Assembly: GCA_902706235.1 (NCBI GenBank) | Contig: CACSJR010000003.1 | Span: 124,001-188,000, forward strand | Length of the DNA stretch: 64,000 nucleotides | Source: Citrobacter sp. 18056 | GTDB taxonomy: Bacteria > Pseudomonadota > Gammaproteobacteria > Enterobacterales > Enterobacteriaceae | Direction of reading: 5' to 3' | Shown here: one piece after another, positions 28,856-39,727 of the stretch | Position numbering within the stretch: position 1 is the first letter of the stretch | Layout of the letters: every line of letters begins with the position of its first letter | Notes under the pieces: model-generated | The model's input: the letters and a program-made list of their open reading frames with translations, nothing else | Databases searched by the model: none | Told to the model about the DNA's origin: nothing | Made by a program: the position numbers and the translations under genes

Positions 28856-29853
28856 AACAGGATCCATAGCAGGAAGATTATCACCAGCAGCCCAACCAGC
28901 ATCAGACCTGGGCGGGCTGACATCGCCTTCATGTTTTCGATGAACGGTGTGAACGGGTTAAAGATCGGCTGAATATAACGGGTGTCGACGGTGTCCTGAG
29001 CGCGTTCGACGCGCTTGAGGAATACCTGATTCAGCAGATCCTGCACCTGCGCCTGGGTTAACACCGTTTGCGGCGTCGCCTGCCAGGTTTGCTGGGCATA
29101 GTCGCGCAGAGCGTTAAACTCCTGCGTTTCCATCGGTTGTTTCAGCGCCGCCTGCAGCGTGTTAAGCGTCGGTGCTTTCTGGTCGCTCAGCGTCTGGCGC
29201 GCCTGCAGCCAGGTCATCAGCTGATTGAAGTGTTTCGCCGGGATAAGATCGCCGGTTTTCACCCCTGAAAGCTCAAGCATCGACTGCCAAATCATCTTGC
29301 TGGATTCTCCGGTCGCCGCGGCCACCTTGGTCACCATCTGATTCAGTGTGTTGTGCTCGGCAGGCAATAATGACCTGTCCGTTGCCGGGCGCTGTTGCGG
29401 TTGTGGAATGGCCAGTTCGTTGTTTTGCAGAAGCTGCAGGACATTTTTAAGCTGATCGGGCGTCAGCTGGCTTAACGTTGTGTGGCCATATTGCTGGCGA
29501 ATAAAATCGCTCACCGCCTGACGGTTATTGCCCTGACTCAGCAGCTCGGTCAACTGCGCCACAATCTGACGCACTTCGTGAGTCTGCTGAGCGCTGACCA
29601 GACGCTGATTGAGATTCTGTTCCGCCGCAGGGAAGTGCCTTGAGAGTAGCTGAGCATCATTCCTCAGACCCAAATCATGTTTCATCCCGGCCCATACCCC
29701 GGCGCTTTGCTGCGACGTCAGCGCGACAAGACGCGTGATCAGCCGTTCGAGCACCGTGCGCTGCTGGGTGGAGAGCGGTTGCTCGCCGATGTGACTCGTC
29801 GTTGTTGCTTCCCCCGGAGGGCGAGCGGGCACGCCTGAAATAGGTTGCGTCAT
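28852..29853 (-). CDS. flk: Flagellar regulator Flk
   Basis: 333 residues: a long, glutamine-rich, helical cytoplasmic part and a single C-terminal hydrophobic anchor ([19 protein letters not shown]). In Salmonella, Flk (RflH) couples FlgM export and hook completion to flagellar gene expression. Length and tail anchor match the family. It is divergent from pdxB with about 100 bases between starts. Confidence 0.94.
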   Translation of the reverse strand: MTQPISGVPARPPGEATTTSHIGEQPLSTQQRTVLERLITRLVALTSQQSAGVWAGMKHDLGLRNDAQLLSRHFPAAEQNLNQRLVSAQQTHEVRQIVAQLTELLSQGNNRQAVSDFIRQQYGHTTLSQLTPDQLKNVLQLLQNNELAIPQPQQRPATDRSLLPAEHNTLNQMVTKVAAATGESSKMIWQSMLELSGVKTGDLIPAKHFNQLMTWLQARQTLSDQKAPTLNTLQAALKQPMETQEFNALRDYAQQTWQATPQTVLTQAQVQDLLNQVFLKRVERAQDTVDTRYIQPIFNPFTPFIENMKAMSARPGLMLVGLLVIIFLLWILF

Positions 29854-29958
29854 GATAAATCCTGAATGTCCGTCGGTGTTCTCAAGGCTCAGTGTTCCTG
29901 GCCGCGAGATTATGGCACACTTCCCCGGTTAACTCTCGTTCCAGACAGGTACTGTACC

Positions 29959-31095
29959 GTGAAAATCCTTGTTGATGAAAATATGCCCTACGCCCGCGAG
30001 CTGTTCAGCCGTTTGGGTGATGTAAAGGCGGTCCCTGGCCGTCCAATTCCCCAGCATGAGCTGGATGATGCCGATGCGTTAATGGTGCGCTCAGTCACCA
30101 AAGTGAATGAGGCGCTGTTGGCAGGGAAGGGGATTAAATTCGTGGGTACCGCAACCGCAGGTACCGACCATGTCGATGAGAAATGGCTGGCGCAGGCTGG
30201 AATCGGTTTTTCTGCCGCCCCCGGCTGCAACGCCATCGCGGTGGTGGAATACGTCTTTTCATCGCTGCTGATGCTGGCTGAGCGTGATGGTTTCGCGCTG
30301 GCCGATCGCACCGTCGGGATCGTCGGGGTGGGTAACGTCGGTGGGCGTTTGCAAAAACGTCTCGAAGCGCTGGGGATCCGCACCTTGTTATGCGATCCAC
30401 CGCGTGCCGATCGCGGCGACGAAGGTGATTTCCGCAGCCTCGACGACCTGGCGCAAAATGCCGACATTCTGACGTTCCACACGCCGTTGTTTAAAGACGG
30501 GCCGTATAAGTCGCTGCACCTGGCAGATGAAGCGCTGATTTCACGTCTGAAGCCTGGCACTATTCTGATAAACGCCTGCCGTGGACCGGTGGTGGATAAC
30601 GCCGCACTGCTCAAATGCTTACAAGCAGGACAGGATTTAAGCGTCGTACTGGACGTCTGGGAACCGGAGCCGGAACTCAATACCGAACTGCTGTCTCTTG
30701 TCGATATTGGCACCGCACACATTGCGGGCTATACGCTGGAAGGCAAAGCGCGCGGCACCACTCAGGTGTTTGAGGCCTACAGCGAGTTTATCGGCAATCG
30801 CCACCTGGTATCGCTGGATACGCTGCTGCCTGCGCCGGAATTTGGCCGTATCACGCTGCACGGTCCGCTCGATCAGGCGACGCTAAAAAGGCTGGTGCAT
30901 TTGGTGTATGATGTGCGCCGCGATGATGCGCCGCTGCGGAAAGTGGCGGGTATTCCGGGTGAGTTCGACAAACTGCGTAAAAACTATTCTGAACGCCGTG
31001 AGTGGTCTTCGCTGAACGTCCTGTGTGACGATGAGCAGGCTGCCGTTATGCTCAAAAATCTGGGATTCAACGCCGTTCATCACGCAGCGCGTTAA
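29959..31095 (+). CDS. pdxB: Erythronate-4-phosphate dehydrogenase PdxB
   Basis: 378 residues from GTG 29959 ([11 protein letters not shown]), the family start; the frame is open upstream but those residues do not fit. D-isomer-specific 2-hydroxyacid dehydrogenase in pyridoxal phosphate synthesis. NAD motif [12 protein letters not shown] (about residue 120). Catalytic Arg in [10 protein letters not shown], and His in [13 protein letters not shown]. First gene of the pdxB-usg-truA-dedA-accD-folC-dedD series. Confidence 0.97.
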   Translation: MKILVDENMPYARELFSRLGDVKAVPGRPIPQHELDDADALMVRSVTKVNEALLAGKGIKFVGTATAGTDHVDEKWLAQAGIGFSAAPGCNAIAVVEYVFSSLLMLAERDGFALADRTVGIVGVGNVGGRLQKRLEALGIRTLLCDPPRADRGDEGDFRSLDDLAQNADILTFHTPLFKDGPYKSLHLADEALISRLKPGTILINACRGPVVDNAALLKCLQAGQDLSVVLDVWEPEPELNTELLSLVDIGTAHIAGYTLEGKARGTTQVFEAYSEFIGNRHLVSLDTLLPAPEFGRITLHGPLDQATLKRLVHLVYDVRRDDAPLRKVAGIPGEFDKLRKNYSERREWSSLNVLCDDEQAAVMLKNLGFNAVHHAAR

Positions 31096-31163
31096 TGTCT
31101 TCTTAATACGCCCGGCCAGATCCTCTGGCGGGGCGGCTATTTTTATTTCTGGAGTAAACCACC

Positions 31164-32177
31164 ATGTCTGAAGGCTGGAATATTGCCGTACTGGGCGCAA
31201 CGGGTGCCGTAGGTGTTGCCCTGCTTGAAACTCTTGCAGAGCGTCAGTTCCCGGTGGGAGAGATTTACGGTCTGGCGCGTAGCGAAAGCGCCGGAGAATC
31301 CCTGCGCTACGAAGGTAAAACCGTGCGCGTGCAGGACGTTGCCGAGTTTGACTGGACTCAGGTTCAGCTGGCCTTTTTTGCCGCGGGCGTGGAAGCCTCT
31401 GCGGCCTGGGCTGACGAAGCCGCCAATGCAGGCTGTCTGGTCATTGATTTAAGCGGTCTGTTCGCGCTTGAGCCGGATGTACCACTGGTTGTGCCGGATG
31501 TGAACCCGTTTGTGCTGGCGGATTACCGCAACCGCAATATCGTGGCTGTGCCGGACAGCTTGACCAGCCAGCTTCTGACTGCGTTGAAGCCGCTGATCGA
31601 CGACGGTGGTCTGTCGCGTATCGCGGTTACCAGCCTGATGTCAGCGTCCTCACAGGGCAAGAAGGCCGTCGACGCGCTGGCAGGGCAGAGCGCCAAGCTG
31701 CTGAACGGCATTCCGATTGATGAAGATGATTTCTTTGGCCGTCAGTTAGCCTTCAATATGCTGCCTCTACTGGTTGACCGTGAAGGTGGTATTGCGGAAG
31801 AACGTCGTATTGTCGACCAGGCCCGCAAAATCATGCAGGACGACGGCCTGATGATTTCTGCTCAGTGCGTACGTGCGCCGGTGTTTTACGGTCTGGCGCA
31901 AATGGTCAGCTTCGAAGCGCTGCGTCCGCTGGCAGCAGAAGAAGCGCGTGACGCGTTCGAACGGACTGAGGATATCGCCCTGTCTGCGGATACTGATTTC
32001 CCGACTCAGGTCGCTGATGCCTCCGGCAGCGCGCATCTTTCCGTGGGCTGTGTGCGTAACGATTACGGTATGCCGGAGCAGATTCAGTTCTGGTCGGTAG
32101 CCGATAACGTCCGTTTTGGCGGCGCGCTGATGGCGGTGAAAATCGCTGAGAAACTGGTTCAGGAGTATATGTACTGA
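31164..32177 (+). CDS. usg: USG-1 protein, semialdehyde dehydrogenase homologue
   Basis: 337 residues related to aspartate-semialdehyde dehydrogenase, with an N-terminal nucleotide-binding motif ([17 protein letters not shown]). The region where the true enzyme has its catalytic cysteine reads [13 protein letters not shown], without cysteine, so the protein is probably not an active dehydrogenase. Function is unknown. The stop overlaps the truA start by one base. Ribosome site TCTGGAGTAA. Confidence 0.95.
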   Translation: MSEGWNIAVLGATGAVGVALLETLAERQFPVGEIYGLARSESAGESLRYEGKTVRVQDVAEFDWTQVQLAFFAAGVEASAAWADEAANAGCLVIDLSGLFALEPDVPLVVPDVNPFVLADYRNRNIVAVPDSLTSQLLTALKPLIDDGGLSRIAVTSLMSASSQGKKAVDALAGQSAKLLNGIPIDEDDFFGRQLAFNMLPLLVDREGGIAEERRIVDQARKIMQDDGLMISAQCVRAPVFYGLAQMVSFEALRPLAAEEARDAFERTEDIALSADTDFPTQVADASGSAHLSVGCVRNDYGMPEQIQFWSVADNVRFGGALMAVKIAEKLVQEYMY

Positions 32178-32989
32178 TGTCTGAAGTGGAAGCGCTGCCT
32201 GTCATTAAAGTCGCGCTCGGCATCGAGTACGACGGCAGCAAATACTACGGCTGGCAACGGCAGAACGACGTGCGCAGCGTGCAGGAAAAACTGGAAAAAG
32301 CGCTGTCGCAGGTCGCGAATGAATCGATTAGCGTGTATTGCGCGGGTCGAACCGACGCCGGCGTGCACGGCACGGGTCAGGTTGTTCATTTTGAAACGCG
32401 GGCGCAGCGCAAAGACGCGGCCTGGACGCTGGGGGTAAATGCGAATTTACCTAAAGACATTGCGGTGCGTTGGGTGAAAGCTGTGCCCGACGATTTCCAC
32501 GCGCGTTTCAGCGCCACCGCACGTCGGTATCGTTACATTATCTACAATCATCGTCTTCGCCCGGCGGTCTTAAGCCATGGCGTGACGCATTGTCACCAGG
32601 CGCTGGATGCCGAACGCATGCAGCGTGCGGCGCAAAGTCTGCTCGGTGAGAATGACTTTACCTCGTTTCGTGCGGTGCAGTGTCAGTCGCGCACGCCGTG
32701 GCGAAACGTGATGCACATTAACGTTGAACGTTACGGTGCCTATGTGGTGGTGGATATCAAAGCGAATGCTTTTGTACATCATATGGTGCGGAATATTGTG
32801 GGCAGCCTGATGGAAGTGGGTGCCGGAAACCAGCCGGAGAGCTGGATTGCAGAGCTGCTGGAAGCGAAGGACAGAACGCTTGCGGCAGCGACGGCCAAAG
32901 CTGAAGGGCTGTATCTCGTTTCGGTGGATTACCCGGAACGGTTCGACCTTCCTGAGCCGCCTATGGGCCCGCTATTTTTAGCGGACTGA
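32177..32989 (+). CDS. truA: tRNA pseudouridine(38-40) synthase TruA
   Basis: 270 residues. Isomerises uridines 38-40 in the tRNA anticodon stem. The catalytic aspartate is in [15 protein letters not shown] (about residue 60). Conserved blocks RYRYIIYN and [13 protein letters not shown] are present. Translationally coupled to usg by the TGATG overlap. Confidence 0.97.
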   Translation: MSEVEALPVIKVALGIEYDGSKYYGWQRQNDVRSVQEKLEKALSQVANESISVYCAGRTDAGVHGTGQVVHFETRAQRKDAAWTLGVNANLPKDIAVRWVKAVPDDFHARFSATARRYRYIIYNHRLRPAVLSHGVTHCHQALDAERMQRAAQSLLGENDFTSFRAVQCQSRTPWRNVMHINVERYGAYVVVDIKANAFVHHMVRNIVGSLMEVGAGNQPESWIAELLEAKDRTLAAATAKAEGLYLVSVDYPERFDLPEPPMGPLFLAD

Positions 32990-33015
32990 ATGCAGTCACT
33001 TAAGGTTAAGTCACT

Positions 33016-33675
33016 ATGGATCTGATTCGCTTTCTGATTGATTTTATTTTGCATATTGATGTGCATCTGGCTGAGCTGGTCGCGCAGTACGGCGTCTGGG
33101 TCTACGCTATTTTGTTCCTGATTTTGTTCTGTGAAACAGGGCTGGTGGTGACACCGTTCCTGCCAGGCGATTCGCTGCTGTTTGTCGCCGGTGCGCTTTC
33201 TGCGCTGCCAACAAACGATCTGAACGTGCATTTGATGGTGGTATTGATGGTGATTGCGGCGATAGTCGGTGATGCCCTGAACTACACCATTGGTCGCGTG
33301 TTTGGCGAACGGTTGTTCAGCAATCCGAATTCGAAAATTTTCCGTCGTAGCTATCTCGATAAAACGCACCAGTTCTATGAAAAGCACGGCGGGAAGACCA
33401 TCATCCTCGCCCGTTTTGTGCCGATCGTCAGAACCTTCGCGCCGTTTGTGGCAGGAATGGGGCACATGTCCTATCGTCATTTTGCTGCGTATAACGTGAT
33501 TGGCGCGCTGCTGTGGGTGCTGCTGTTTACCTACGCGGGTTATCTGTTCGGTGACCTGCCTATTGTGCAGGAAAACCTGAAACTGCTGATCGTGGCCATC
33601 ATCGTGCTGTCGGTCCTGCCAGGTGTTATCGAGATAATCCGTCACAAGCGTGCCGCAGCAAAGCAGGCTAAATAA
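33016..33675 (+). CDS. dedA: DedA family membrane protein
   Basis: 219 residues. DedA/VTT-domain inner-membrane protein; family members act in undecaprenyl-phosphate or lipid recycling and in proton-motive-force homeostasis. The conserved block with [14 protein letters not shown] (about residue 50) and the later [17 protein letters not shown] (arginines) are present. It starts 26 bases after truA. Confidence 0.96.
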   Translation: MDLIRFLIDFILHIDVHLAELVAQYGVWVYAILFLILFCETGLVVTPFLPGDSLLFVAGALSALPTNDLNVHLMVVLMVIAAIVGDALNYTIGRVFGERLFSNPNSKIFRRSYLDKTHQFYEKHGGKTIILARFVPIVRTFAPFVAGMGHMSYRHFAAYNVIGALLWVLLFTYAGYLFGDLPIVQENLKLLIVAIIVLSVLPGVIEIIRHKRAAAKQAK

Positions 33676-33708
33676 TTACAGAGCCCGGAAAGTGGCGCAA
33701 AGTGGCAC

Positions 33709-33719
33709 CGGTTAGACCA
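33709..33719 (+). promoter_or_regulatory. Candidate FadR-like site upstream of accD
   Basis: CGGTTAGACCA differs from the FadR core TGGTNNGACCA at one position, as good as the fadI site in this window. It lies 134 bases before accD in the 177-base dedA-accD gap. This is inference from pattern similarity. Confidence 0.4.
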
Positions 33720-33852
33720 CTTTTTTGTCCCATGTTCTGGGCTCTTATGTTTTAATGTGCAACATTTCATGGTCTGTAAGCCCTAAAAATGGCATTATTC
33801 GCCGCTTACAGCAAAAACTGGCATCGACCAGGTTCAGGCAGAAAGGTTATCA

Positions 33853-34767
33853 ATGAGCTGGATTGAACGAATTAAAAGCAACATAACCCCCACGCGCAAG
33901 GCGAGTATTCCGGAAGGGGTATGGACCAAATGTGACAGCTGCGGACAGGTACTGTACCGCGCAGAGCTGGAGCGTAACCTGGAGGTTTGTCCGAAGTGCG
34001 ATCACCACATGCGTATGTCAGCGCGTAACCGCCTGCATAGCCTGATGGATGAAGGTACTCTGGTGGAGCTGGGTAGCGAGCTTGAGCCGAAAGATCTGCT
34101 GAAGTTCCGCGACTCTAAGAAATACAAAGATCGTCTGGCCTCTGCTCAGAAAGAAACCGGTGAGAAAGACGCGCTGGTAGTAATGAAGGGGACCTTGTTT
34201 GGTGCACCTGTCGTTGCCGCTGCCTTTGAGTTTTCCTTTATGGGGGGCTCGATGGGTTCTGTGGTCGGCGCTCGTTTCGTGCGTGCCGTTGAGTATGCGC
34301 TGGAAAACAATTGCCCGATGGTGTGCTTCTCAGCCTCCGGTGGTGCGCGTATGCAGGAAGCGCTGATGTCACTGATGCAGATGGCGAAAACCTCTGCAGC
34401 GCTGGCAAAAATGCAGGAACGTGGTCTGCCGTACATTTCTGTGCTGACCGACCCAACCATGGGTGGCGTTTCCGCAAGCTTCGCCATGCTGGGTGACCTC
34501 AACATCGCTGAGCCGAAAGCGCTGATCGGCTTTGCCGGCCCACGCGTTATCGAGCAGACCGTACGTGAAAAACTGCCGCCGGGCTTCCAGCGCAGTGAAT
34601 TCCTTATCGAGAAGGGTGCGATCGACATGATCGTCCGTCGTCCTGAGATGCGCTTCAAGATTGCCAGCGTGCTGGCGAAGCTGATGAATCTCCCGGCACC
34701 GAACCCGGATGCACCGCTTGAAGACGTGGTGGTACCGCCGGTACCGGATCAGGAACCAGAGGCCTGA
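33853..34767 (+). CDS. accD: Acetyl-CoA carboxylase carboxyltransferase beta subunit AccD
   Basis: 304 residues. First committed step of fatty acid synthesis, with AccA. An N-terminal zinc ribbon (CDSCGQ and CPKCDHH, about residues 27-49) precedes the carboxyltransferase domain with [14 protein letters not shown] and [11 protein letters not shown] PurR- or FadR-independent promoter may lie in the gap before it, where a FadR-like site is seen. Terminator hairpin follows. Confidence 0.98.
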   Translation: MSWIERIKSNITPTRKASIPEGVWTKCDSCGQVLYRAELERNLEVCPKCDHHMRMSARNRLHSLMDEGTLVELGSELEPKDLLKFRDSKKYKDRLASAQKETGEKDALVVMKGTLFGAPVVAAAFEFSFMGGSMGSVVGARFVRAVEYALENNCPMVCFSASGGARMQEALMSLMQMAKTSAALAKMQERGLPYISVLTDPTMGGVSASFAMLGDLNIAEPKALIGFAGPRVIEQTVREKLPPGFQRSEFLIEKGAIDMIVRRPEMRFKIASVLAKLMNLPAPNPDAPLEDVVVPPVPDQEPEA

Positions 34768-34774
34768 TAAATGC

Positions 34775-34806
34775 AAAGGGCAGGGCCAGACGGCGCTGCC
34801 CTTTTT
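34775..34806 (+). terminator. accD terminator-like hairpin
   Basis: AAAGGGCAG ... CTGCCCTTTTT stem with a 12-base loop, in the 71-base gap before folC. Confidence 0.75.
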
Positions 34807-34838
34807 GCTTGTGCTAACCGTTAACTATCGCGGGTATC

Positions 34839-36107
34839 ATGGAAAAAGACATCACTCCACTCGCCACGTCGCCCCTCGCCGCGTGGCTTTCTTATCTGGA
34901 ACACCTGCACAGCAAAACCATCGACCTGGGACTGGCACGCGTCAGCGAGGTTGCGGGCCGAATGGGCGTGCTGAAACCAGCGCCGTTCGTCTTCACCGTC
35001 GCGGGCACTAACGGCAAAGGTACGACCTGCCGCATGCTGGAATCGGTGCTGATGGCCGCAGGCTTTAAGGTCGGTGTGTACAGCTCTCCCCATCTGGTTC
35101 GCTACACCGAACGCGTGCGCGTGCAGGGTGGCGAGCTGGCTGAATCTGCGCATACCGCGTCGTTTGCTGAAATCGAAAAGGCACGGGGCGAAATCTCCCT
35201 GACTTACTTTGAATTTGGCACGCTGTCGGCGCTGTGGCTGTTTAAGCAGGCGCAACTGGACGTGGTCATTCTGGAAGTGGGACTCGGCGGGCGGCTGGAT
35301 GCGACCAATATCGTTGATGCCGACGTAGCGGTTGTCACCAGCATTGCACTCGACCACACCGACTGGCTGGGGCCGGACCGCGAAAGCATCGGACGTGAAA
35401 AAGCTGGCGTGTTCCGCGGCGGTAAACCGGCGGTTGTCGGCGAACCGGATATGCCGCAGACCATTGCCGATGTCGCCGCTGAAAAAGGCGCTGTGTTGCT
35501 GCGACGCGGGGCTGACTGGCGTTATCAGGTCACGGGCGACAGCTGGACGTTCAGCGATGCGCAGGGCGAACTGAGTACGCTGCCGTTACCGCAGGTGCCA
35601 CAGCCCAATGCCGCGACGGCACTGGCGGCGTTGCGGGCGAGCGGGCTGGCTATCAGTGAGCAGGCATTGCGTGAAGGCATTCAGAACGCGATGCTGCCGG
35701 GCCGTTTCCACATCGTGAGCGAATCACCGCGTCTGATCCTCGACGTGGCGCACAACCCTCATGCGGCGGCGTATCTGGCGGAACGTCTGAAAATGCAGCC
35801 TGCAGCCGGGCGTACGCTGGCGGTGATTGGTATGCTTCATGATAAAGATATTGCCGGGACGCTGGCCTGTCTGTCGGATGTCGTCGACAGCTGGTATTGC
35901 GCCCCGCTGGAAGGCCCTCGTGGGGCAACGGCGGAACAGCTGGTGGAACATTTGCGCGATGGCGCAGTCTATGCCACTGTAGCGCAGGCCTGGCATGCCG
36001 CGATGGCGGATGCTGGCCCACAAGATACGGTGCTGGTGTGTGGTTCGTTCCACACGGTGGCTCATGTAATGGAAGAGATGGACGCGGGGAGAACCGGTGG
36101 CGAGTAA
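34839..36107 (+). CDS. folC: Dihydrofolate/folylpolyglutamate synthase FolC
   Basis: 422 residues. Adds glutamate to dihydropteroate and to folates. P-loop GTNGKGTTCRMLE (about residue 56) and the Mur-ligase family block LEVGLGGRLDATN are clear. DVAHNPHAAAYL is the C-terminal domain motif. Its 3' end overlaps dedD by 11 bases. Confidence 0.97.
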   Translation: MEKDITPLATSPLAAWLSYLEHLHSKTIDLGLARVSEVAGRMGVLKPAPFVFTVAGTNGKGTTCRMLESVLMAAGFKVGVYSSPHLVRYTERVRVQGGELAESAHTASFAEIEKARGEISLTYFEFGTLSALWLFKQAQLDVVILEVGLGGRLDATNIVDADVAVVTSIALDHTDWLGPDRESIGREKAGVFRGGKPAVVGEPDMPQTIADVAAEKGAVLLRRGADWRYQVTGDSWTFSDAQGELSTLPLPQVPQPNAATALAALRASGLAISEQALREGIQNAMLPGRFHIVSESPRLILDVAHNPHAAAYLAERLKMQPAAGRTLAVIGMLHDKDIAGTLACLSDVVDSWYCAPLEGPRGATAEQLVEHLRDGAVYATVAQAWHAAMADAGPQDTVLVCGSFHTVAHVMEEMDAGRTGGE

Positions 36108-36798
36108 GTTTCAGAATCGTTTAGTCGGAACCATTGCGCTGGTGGCACTCGGGGTTATTGTGCTTCCAGGCCTGCTGGATGGTCAGAAGAAGCATTATCA
36201 GGATGAGTTCGCGGCAATTCCCCTGGTGCCTAAACCGGGCGATAAAGAAGAGCCGGATATGCTGCCAGCGGTTACGCAGGCACTGCCTTCTCAGCCTCCG
36301 GAAGGGGCGGCGGAAGAGGTCAGGGCAGGTGATGCAGCAGCACCATCGCTTGATACGTCGCGATATGCGGCGAACAGCGGTGCGAATGAAATAGATGATA
36401 CTGCGCAGCCGGCACCAAAACCGGTAGCACCGAAGCCTCAGGTTCAGACGCAAACCAGACCACAACGTGATACTACAAACGCACAGTCAGCAGCAGAGAC
36501 GCAAGCGCCTCCTGCTCAGCCGAAGCCTGTTGCCGAAGACAAACCAGCCCCGACGGGCAAAGCCTACGTCGTACAGCTCGGTGCCTTGAAGAATGCCGAC
36601 AAGGTCAATGAGATTGTCAGCAAACTGCGCGGCGCCGGATATCGCGTCTTTACCGCGCCGTCTACGCCAGTGCAGGGGAAAATCACCCGCATTCTGGTGG
36701 GACCGGACGCGTCGAAAGACAAGATGAAAGGTTCGCTTGGCGAGCTGAAACAGCTGTCAGGTCTGAACGGTGTGGTGATGGGGTATACCCCGAACTGA
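36097..36798 (+). CDS. dedD: Cell division protein DedD (SPOR domain)
   Basis: 233 residues. Short cytoplasmic N-terminus, one membrane helix (GTIALVALGVIVLPGLLDG), a long periplasmic linker rich in Pro, Ala, Gln and Lys (about 60-150), and a C-terminal SPOR domain (KAYVVQLGALKNADKVNEIV, about 155-233) that binds denuded septal peptidoglycan. The start is inside the end of folC. Linker composition varies in the family. Confidence 0.95.
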   Translation: MASKFQNRLVGTIALVALGVIVLPGLLDGQKKHYQDEFAAIPLVPKPGDKEEPDMLPAVTQALPSQPPEGAAEEVRAGDAAAPSLDTSRYAANSGANEIDDTAQPAPKPVAPKPQVQTQTRPQRDTTNAQSAAETQAPPAQPKPVAEDKPAPTGKAYVVQLGALKNADKVNEIVSKLRGAGYRVFTAPSTPVQGKITRILVGPDASKDKMKGSLGELKQLSGLNGVVMGYTPN

Positions 36799-36807
36799 GA
36801 GTAAAAT

Positions 36808-36826
36808 GCCCGGCGCAACGTCGGGC
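36808..36826. repeat. Short GC palindrome after dedD
   Basis: GCCCGGCGCAACGTCGGGC, a small hairpin like half of a REP unit, without a T-run. Confidence 0.4.
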
Positions 36827-36889
36827 GGATAACCAAATCGATGAAAATCGACTGGGCTGAAAGTGCCCTCAGAGGCCAAAAGCTCATGC

Positions 36890-36923
36890 GGCGTTGAACG
36901 TTTTTTCAGCGCCATTTTTATTT
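36890..36923 (+). terminator. Terminator upstream of cvpA
   Basis: GGCGTTGAA / TTCAGCGCC (nine pairs with one G-T) around a CGTTTT loop, followed by ATTTTTATTT. It probably ends the folC-dedD transcript before the PurR-controlled cvpA-purF promoter. Confidence 0.75.
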
Positions 36924-36944
36924 GGGCGGGGAAAGGAATTCCCT

Positions 36945-36960
36945 ACGCAAACGTTTTCTT
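36945..36960 (+). promoter_or_regulatory. PurR operator of cvpA-purF
   Basis: ACGCAAACGTTTTCTT is a near-consensus PurR box (ACGCAAACGTTTNCNT). It lies 57 bases before cvpA. Regulation of cvpA-purF by PurR with hypoxanthine/guanine is established in E. coli. Confidence 0.92.
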
Positions 36961-37016
36961 TTTCTGTTAGAATGCGCCCCGAACTGGACGACAGGGCGTA
37001 AAATCGTGGGACAACT

Positions 37017-37505
37017 ATGGTCTGGATTGATTACGCCATTATTGCGGTGATTGGTTTTTCCTGTTTGGTAAGCCTCATCCGCGGCTTTGTTCGTGAAGCA
37101 TTGTCACTGGTAACGTGGGGTTGTGCTTTCTTTGTTGCCAGTCATTACTACACTTATCTGTCTGTCTGGTTTACGGGCTTTGAAGACGAACTGGTTCGAA
37201 ACGGGATTGCTATCGCGCTGCTCTTTGTCGCGACGCTTATCGTCGGTGCTATCGTTAACTATGTTATCGGTACGCTGGTAGAGAAGACGGGCCTGTCGGG
37301 AACCGACAGGGTGCTTGGGATCTGTTTTGGTGCGCTGCGTGGAGTATTGATCGTCGCCGCCATACTGTTTTTCCTCGATACCTTCACCGGCTTTTCAAAA
37401 AGCGACGACTGGCAAAAGTCTCAGCTGATCCCTCAGTTCAGCGTCGTCATCAGAATGTTCTTTGACTATCTGCAAAGCTCGTCAAGTTTCTTGCCCAAAG
37501 CATAA
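37017..37505 (+). CDS. cvpA: CvpA family membrane protein
   Basis: 162 residues with four hydrophobic segments, starting MVWIDYAIIAVIGFSCLVSLIRGFVREALSL. Required for colicin V production in E. coli and linked to bile/envelope resistance; molecular role unclear. Co-transcribed with purF (33-base gap) from a PurR-controlled promoter. Confidence 0.96.
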   Translation: MVWIDYAIIAVIGFSCLVSLIRGFVREALSLVTWGCAFFVASHYYTYLSVWFTGFEDELVRNGIAIALLFVATLIVGAIVNYVIGTLVEKTGLSGTDRVLGICFGALRGVLIVAAILFFLDTFTGFSKSDDWQKSQLIPQFSVVIRMFFDYLQSSSSFLPKA

Positions 37506-37538
37506 GCTTTGGGGAGTTCTGAACGAGGAAAATGACGT

Positions 37539-39056
37539 ATGTGCGGTATTGTCGGTATCGCCGGTGTTATGCCGGTAAACCAGTCGATTTATGACGCGTT
37601 AACGGTGCTTCAGCACCGTGGGCAGGATGCCGCGGGCATCATCACCATTGATGCAAACAACTGCTTCCGTTTGCGTAAAGCCAACGGCCTGGTGAGCGAT
37701 GTGTTTGGCGCCGTGCATATGCAGCGCCTGCAGGGCAATATGGGTATCGGCCACGTCCGTTACCCAACCGCCGGCAGCTCCAGCGCGTCTGAGGCTCAAC
37801 CTTTCTACGTTAACTCACCTTATGGCATCACCCTTGCGCACAACGGCAACTTGACCAACGCTCACGAGCTGCGCAAAAAGCTGTTCGAAGAAAAGCGCCG
37901 CCATATCAACACCACCTCCGATTCTGAAATTCTGCTGAACATCTTCGCCAGTGAGCTGGACAACTTCCGCCACTATCCGCTGGAAGCTGACAACATTTTC
38001 GCTGCGATTGCCGCGACAAATCGTCAGATTCGCGGGGCGTATGCCTGTGTGGCGATGATTATCGGGCATGGCATGGTGGCTTTCCGCGACCCTAACGGCA
38101 TTCGCCCGCTGGTGCTCGGCAAGCGCGATATCGGCGATGGTCGCACCGAATACATGGTGGCGTCCGAAAGCGTCGCGCTCGATACGCTGGGCTTTGAATT
38201 CCTGCGTGACGTGGCGCCGGGTGAAGCAATTTACATCACCGAAAAAGGCCAGCTGTTCACCCGTCAGTGTGCTGACAACCCGGTGAGCAATCCGTGCCTG
38301 TTCGAATATGTTTACTTTGCTCGTCCGGACTCGTTCATCGACAAGATTTCCGTCTACAGTGCGCGCGTGAACATGGGCACTAAGCTCGGTGAGAAAATTG
38401 CCCGCGAGTGGGAAGATCTGGATATCGACGTGGTTATCCCGATTCCGGAAACCTCTTGCGATATCGCGCTGGAAATTGCCCGCATTCTGAATAAACCGTA
38501 CCGCCAGGGTTTTGTGAAAAACCGCTACGTGGGTCGTACGTTCATCATGCCAGGCCAGCAGCTGCGCCGTAAATCGGTGCGCCGTAAACTGAACGCCAAC
38601 CGCGCAGAGTTCCGTGATAAGAACGTGCTGCTGGTGGATGACTCCATCGTGCGTGGTACCACGTCAGAGCAGATCATCGAAATGGCGCGCGAAGCTGGTG
38701 CGAAGAAAGTATACCTGGCCTCTGCCGCACCGGAAATTCGTTTCCCGAATGTCTACGGAATCGATATGCCGAGCGCCACGGAGCTGATTGCTCACGGTCG
38801 GGAAGTGGATGAGATCCGCCAGATTATCGGCGCCGACGGTTTGATTTTCCAGGATCTGAACGATCTGATTGAAGCGGTTCGCGCTGAGAACCCGGATATT
38901 CAGCAGTTTGAATGCTCGGTATTCAACGGCGTGTACGTCACCAAAGACGTGAACCAGCAATATCTCGATTATCTCGACTCCCTGCGTAATGACGACAGCA
39001 AAGCACTTGCGCGTCAGAACGAAGTCGAAAGCCTTGAGATGCATAACGAAGGTTAA
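37539..39056 (+). CDS. purF: Amidophosphoribosyltransferase PurF
   Basis: 505 residues. First committed enzyme of purine synthesis, making phosphoribosylamine from PRPP and glutamine. The N-terminal nucleophile cysteine is residue 2 (MCGIVGIAG). Glutaminase residues occur around GHVRYPTAG and AHNGNLTN. The PRPP-binding motif [14 protein letters not shown] is at about residue 365. Followed by a terminator. Confidence 0.98.
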   Translation: MCGIVGIAGVMPVNQSIYDALTVLQHRGQDAAGIITIDANNCFRLRKANGLVSDVFGAVHMQRLQGNMGIGHVRYPTAGSSSASEAQPFYVNSPYGITLAHNGNLTNAHELRKKLFEEKRRHINTTSDSEILLNIFASELDNFRHYPLEADNIFAAIAATNRQIRGAYACVAMIIGHGMVAFRDPNGIRPLVLGKRDIGDGRTEYMVASESVALDTLGFEFLRDVAPGEAIYITEKGQLFTRQCADNPVSNPCLFEYVYFARPDSFIDKISVYSARVNMGTKLGEKIAREWEDLDIDVVIPIPETSCDIALEIARILNKPYRQGFVKNRYVGRTFIMPGQQLRRKSVRRKLNANRAEFRDKNVLLVDDSIVRGTTSEQIIEMAREAGAKKVYLASAAPEIRFPNVYGIDMPSATELIAHGREVDEIRQIIGADGLIFQDLNDLIEAVRAENPDIQQFECSVFNGVYVTKDVNQQYLDYLDSLRNDDSKALARQNEVESLEMHNEG

Positions 39057-39064
39057 TCTTCTCC

Positions 39065-39094
39065 ACGCCCTCTCGTGCTGAGAGGGCGTCTTTC
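39065..39094 (+). terminator. purF terminator
   Basis: ACGCCCTCTC GTGCT GAGAGGGCGT followed by CTTTCC. Confidence 0.8.
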
Positions 39095-39153
39095 CTTGCA
39101 ACTCCCTCTGAATTCCGGCAAAGTCAGGCCCAGTACGAAGACAGGGCGGAATC

Positions 39154-39726
39154 ATGAAACGACTCATTATTGGAATTTCCGGTGCCAGCGGCGCTATCTA
39201 TGGCGTTCGGCTGTTGCAGGTGCTGCACGATGTCGCAGAAGTGGAAACCCATTTGGTGATGAGTCAGGCCGCGCGACAGACGCTGTCCCTCGAAACCGAT
39301 TTCTCTTTACGTGAAGTTCAGGCGCTCGCCAATGTCGTTCACGATGCGCGTGATATCGCCGCCAGCATCTCTTCGGGTTCGTTTAAAACCGACGGAATGG
39401 TTATCCTGCCATGCTCCATCAAAACGCTCTCAGGCATCGTCCACAGCTACACCGATGGTTTACTGACCCGCGCTGCTGATGTGGTGCTAAAAGAGCGCCG
39501 TCGCCTGGTGCTTTGCGTACGTGAAACACCGCTGCATCTGGGACATTTACGACTGATGACGCAGGCGGCGGAAATTGGCGCGATCATTATGCCGCCGGTT
39601 CCGGCGTTTTATCACCGGCCGCAAACGCTGGATGACGTGATTGATCAAACGGTTAATCGCGTATTGGATCAGTTTGATATCACCTTGCCAAAAGAGCTTT
39701 TCACCCGCTGGCAGGGCGCGGAATAG
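39154..39726 (+). CDS. ubiX: Flavin prenyltransferase UbiX
   Basis: 190 residues. Attaches dimethylallyl phosphate to FMN to make the prenyl-FMN cofactor of UbiD decarboxylase in ubiquinone synthesis. N-terminal ISGASGAIYGVRLL, middle SGSFKTDGMVILPCSIKTLSGI, and ERRRLVLCVRETPLH are family signatures. Located after purF as in E. coli. Ends in front of the argT regulatory region. Confidence 0.96.
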   Translation: MKRLIIGISGASGAIYGVRLLQVLHDVAEVETHLVMSQAARQTLSLETDFSLREVQALANVVHDARDIAASISSGSFKTDGMVILPCSIKTLSGIVHSYTDGLLTRAADVVLKERRRLVLCVRETPLHLGHLRLMTQAAEIGAIIMPPVPAFYHRPQTLDDVIDQTVNRVLDQFDITLPKELFTRWQGAE

Positions 39727-39727
39727 G

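Noticed and set aside
31164-32177. Active aspartate-semialdehyde dehydrogenase
   Set aside because: Relationship is clear, but the catalytic cysteine position is not a cysteine, and the match is to the paralogue Usg.
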